Both the position numbers and the translations under genes were made by a program. This document shows positions 61,751-64,000 of a stretch of 64,000 nt of DNA, piece by piece. Under the pieces are notes generated by a model. The model was given only the letters and a program-made list of their open reading frames with translations, made no database searches and was not told where the DNA came from. Source of the stretch: Onchocerca lupi (taxonomy: Eukaryota > Nematoda > Chromadorea > Rhabditida > Onchocercidae); the NCBI GenBank assembly GCA_028564675.1, contig JAOVVO010000032.1:1-64000 (forward strand). Direction: 5' to 3'. Within the stretch, counting starts at the first letter, position 1, and each line of letters begins with the position of its first letter.

Positions 61751-64000
61751 TTTAATGTCACTTCATTTACTTTCTTCCTGTTCCTTATTGTTCAAGCTTC
61801 TTTCACTGACATTTTTTAACCACTTGGAAGCAAAAAAAATATTCAGAAGTTATGATTTCCCTCTAATCGTTGCATAAAAACATCAGCTGTTGATTGCATT
61901 GACATTTTGCCCATTAGACGATGAAAGCATTCACGTCGCCAGCCAGTCTCGACTCTCGATTTTAAATTGCTGCTTCTCTCTCTTCCCTCTAGTACACAAT
62001 ATTTACTACCCTTCCATGAACCAATAAACATTCGACAGCTATCGGATACGGTACTTTTTAAGCATTTCACGTGATTCTTTGATGCCTACTACGTAGCATG
62101 ACGGATAAACAAAGTTTTTACACAGTTCAGTTCATCTTTAGTCAAGCCAACGTGTCATTTTTATATGAGTTATTGATTATGATCAATTAAAATGTTAACT
62201 TGACATGTAACTTTTTCACTCTTAGAAAAATTTTTGGTCGCTTACTATGTGATCACACATCCTACTGTACTTTTAAAGTGCGATTGAAAAACGTACTGCA
62301 CAGTAGATAACTCAGTCCTATACTTTTAATAAATAATTTAACTTCCAAAAAGAAATTTTAATGATCTGAGATTTGCTAACTTTTCATGTCTATCGTTTGT
62401 TGGCTTTAAATTTTCATTTTTATTTCCAAGGGAAAAAAAAAAAGAAACTTAACTAAACTAGAATAATCCCCAAATCATTTTGATATTCGACTTTAAAATA
62501 AAAATTGAAATCCAGTTTCCTTAAGCAAAATTTAATAATTATCCCGAAATGCGCTGATCGTATGCTACTGATTAATTTTTTGAACGGTTTGATCTTGAGA
62601 GATTGTTCAGAATATGGAGGTAAACTTTTGATTGAACTATATGTAGCTTTGATTTATTAGTATATGCATGCTTGTCTTTGCATGGATATCAAATTTTTTA
62701 TTCCCATTTCATTCCTTAATTTGCATTTTGTTTTCGTTTTTATATCATTTCAGGTCCAGATATTTGTCAATTTTCATTATTCAATTCATTATCTCGGTAA
62801 TGCAGTTATCGCATTTTTAATCGCTTCACTTTTCCAGGGAGATTCGAAAATGGACAGAGCCGAATGAGTGCCTTAACACATTATGGAATGAAATAGATGA
62901 TTATTTTAATGTGAATTTCTGGAAATTTTCCAGGATAAAAATTTGTAAAGATTTCACACGTCTATTTCGGGATGAAGAAGACCTAATTAAAACTGTCGTT
63001 TATAAGGCGTCCAGAAAATGTTCTCTCAAAAATCAGGAAAAGGAAACGATGTCCTAATTCTGCCCATATGTTGTCGTTCCATCAATGAGGAGCCTTTCAT
63101 TAACAGGTAGATGAATCTTCCACATCCACTCGGCCCTGAATCATCGATCTGTCCATTCTGTTCGAAAAATTTCACTTCTTCTTCTGATTCTCAACTTAAT
63201 AAATGCCTGAAGTAGTAATGTGTTCAGAAATGCGCTCATCATTCATCTCCAATCTTACCTGCCACGCTGTGACAGTTTTGGGTCACAGCATGATCGGTTT
63301 CGATTGTTCTGTCAGAAAACTGCTGCTACACAAGGAAATGTATTTCCATTTACCATTCATCTCTTCTCTTTCCACTTCACTTCCCAATTATGCTAATTGA
63401 TATTCGAGGAAGAGGATGAGAAGGTAGAAGTTTTATTGTCTACAATGGCAGAAACAGTTCGAAAGTGCGGAAAAAAAAAATTATCACTATTTCCACTCTT
63501 TCATCTCCCCCGCATACTCATTTATCTCTCTCTCTCCCTCTTTCTCTCTCTATCAAAAAGGCAAAAAATGAGGAAACTGTAATTATTCAGTTCGCTATGT
63601 AAATTTGAAATGAGCTGATTAGACTAAATACTTGGATCTAACTGATAAGCTCCTGATAATTTGAGAGCATGCAAGATAGATTGGAAATCTGCTAATAAAA
63701 TGATTGAATCATCTGCAGTTCACTTGCCTTTTGATCATTGACTTGTCCTTCTGGTAGTAATCATTTTCTCTCTAATTCCTCTCTTCTTCAATCAGAAAAG
63801 ACATGGAATGGAATTGAGTAGAATAGAAGATGACAGATTCAGTAGAGAAGTTTGAAATAATCTAAATTGAAGTGACAGATTCATTATAGGATAGTCTGAA
63901 ATAAGTTTGAAATGAATAATCTGAACTGAAATTAAGCTTTAATTGTTGTGAAATAGGAATGAATCATTGTCCAATTAGAGAAACATCCGCATATTGTTCT
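61751..64000. other. gene-poor right end of window
   Basis: No gene supported. It contains a minus-strand 75-codon frame at 61843-62070 (unrecognised) and acceptor-like TTTTCCAG near 62838 without a joinable exon. Confidence 0.4.
63522..63554. repeat. CT-rich microsatellite
   Basis: Imperfect CT repeat interrupted by CCC and TTT. Confidence 0.85.

Noticed and set aside
41341..64000. Complete tRNA genes suggested by scattered GTTCGA strings
   Set aside because: None had a matching A-box, stems or acceptor pairing at the right distance.

Overview
This window looks like nuclear DNA of a parasitic nematode, most likely a filarial worm. It is AT-rich, with small exons split by many short introns, TTTCAG-type acceptors (some suited to spliced-leader addition) and nematode-like orthologues throughout. 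A short stretch resembling a bacterial NifS-type cysteine desulfurase would fit past transfer from Wolbachia. No genus can be assigned from the sequence alone.

The left 36 kb is gene-rich and every recognised gene there lies on the minus strand. From high to low coordinate these are proteasome subunit alpha-4/PSMA7 (33.5-35.7 kb), Sm protein B (30.6-32.4 kb), the Obg-like ATPase OLA1 (27.2-30.1 kb), a three-finger Sp-family transcription factor resembling SPTF-3 (23.0-26.2 kb), a second Sp-like gene (19.0-20.1 kb), ribosomal protein S19 (15.1-16.1 kb), and the bifunctional inositol pyrophosphate kinase/phosphatase PPIP5K (2.3-13.5 kb, 28 coding exons). I rebuilt the exon models by homology plus splice-site phase, and each closes to a whole number of codons. 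Apart from the Sp pair, these are housekeeping genes: translation, splicing, proteolysis, ribosome-linked ATPase and inositol pyrophosphate metabolism.

The most unusual locus is 14-24 kb. The 3' zinc-finger half of the Sp gene and about 2 kb of downstream flank are present twice. The second copy is not an obvious pseudogene. Its Btd-box exon is fused in frame to an unrelated basic tandem-repeat segment with its own ATG, and its splice sites, phases and all three fingers are intact, predicting a 298-residue chimeric DNA-binding protein. The duplicated flank is interrupted in one copy by the RPS19 gene and a 32-bp minisatellite.

The plus strand from 36.1 to 38.2 kb carries two tandem paralogues encoding small single-pass membrane proteins, each with a tiny first exon. 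From 39.0 to 40.5 kb there is a decayed BEL/Pao-type retrotransposon fragment. The remaining 23 kb (41.3-64 kb) has almost no recognisable coding sequence. It could be intergenic or a very long intron. It holds microsatellites, a TGCATG-rich patch, the NifS-like fragment (59.0 kb), a broken intronless reading frame (61.1-61.8 kb) and some weak candidates.
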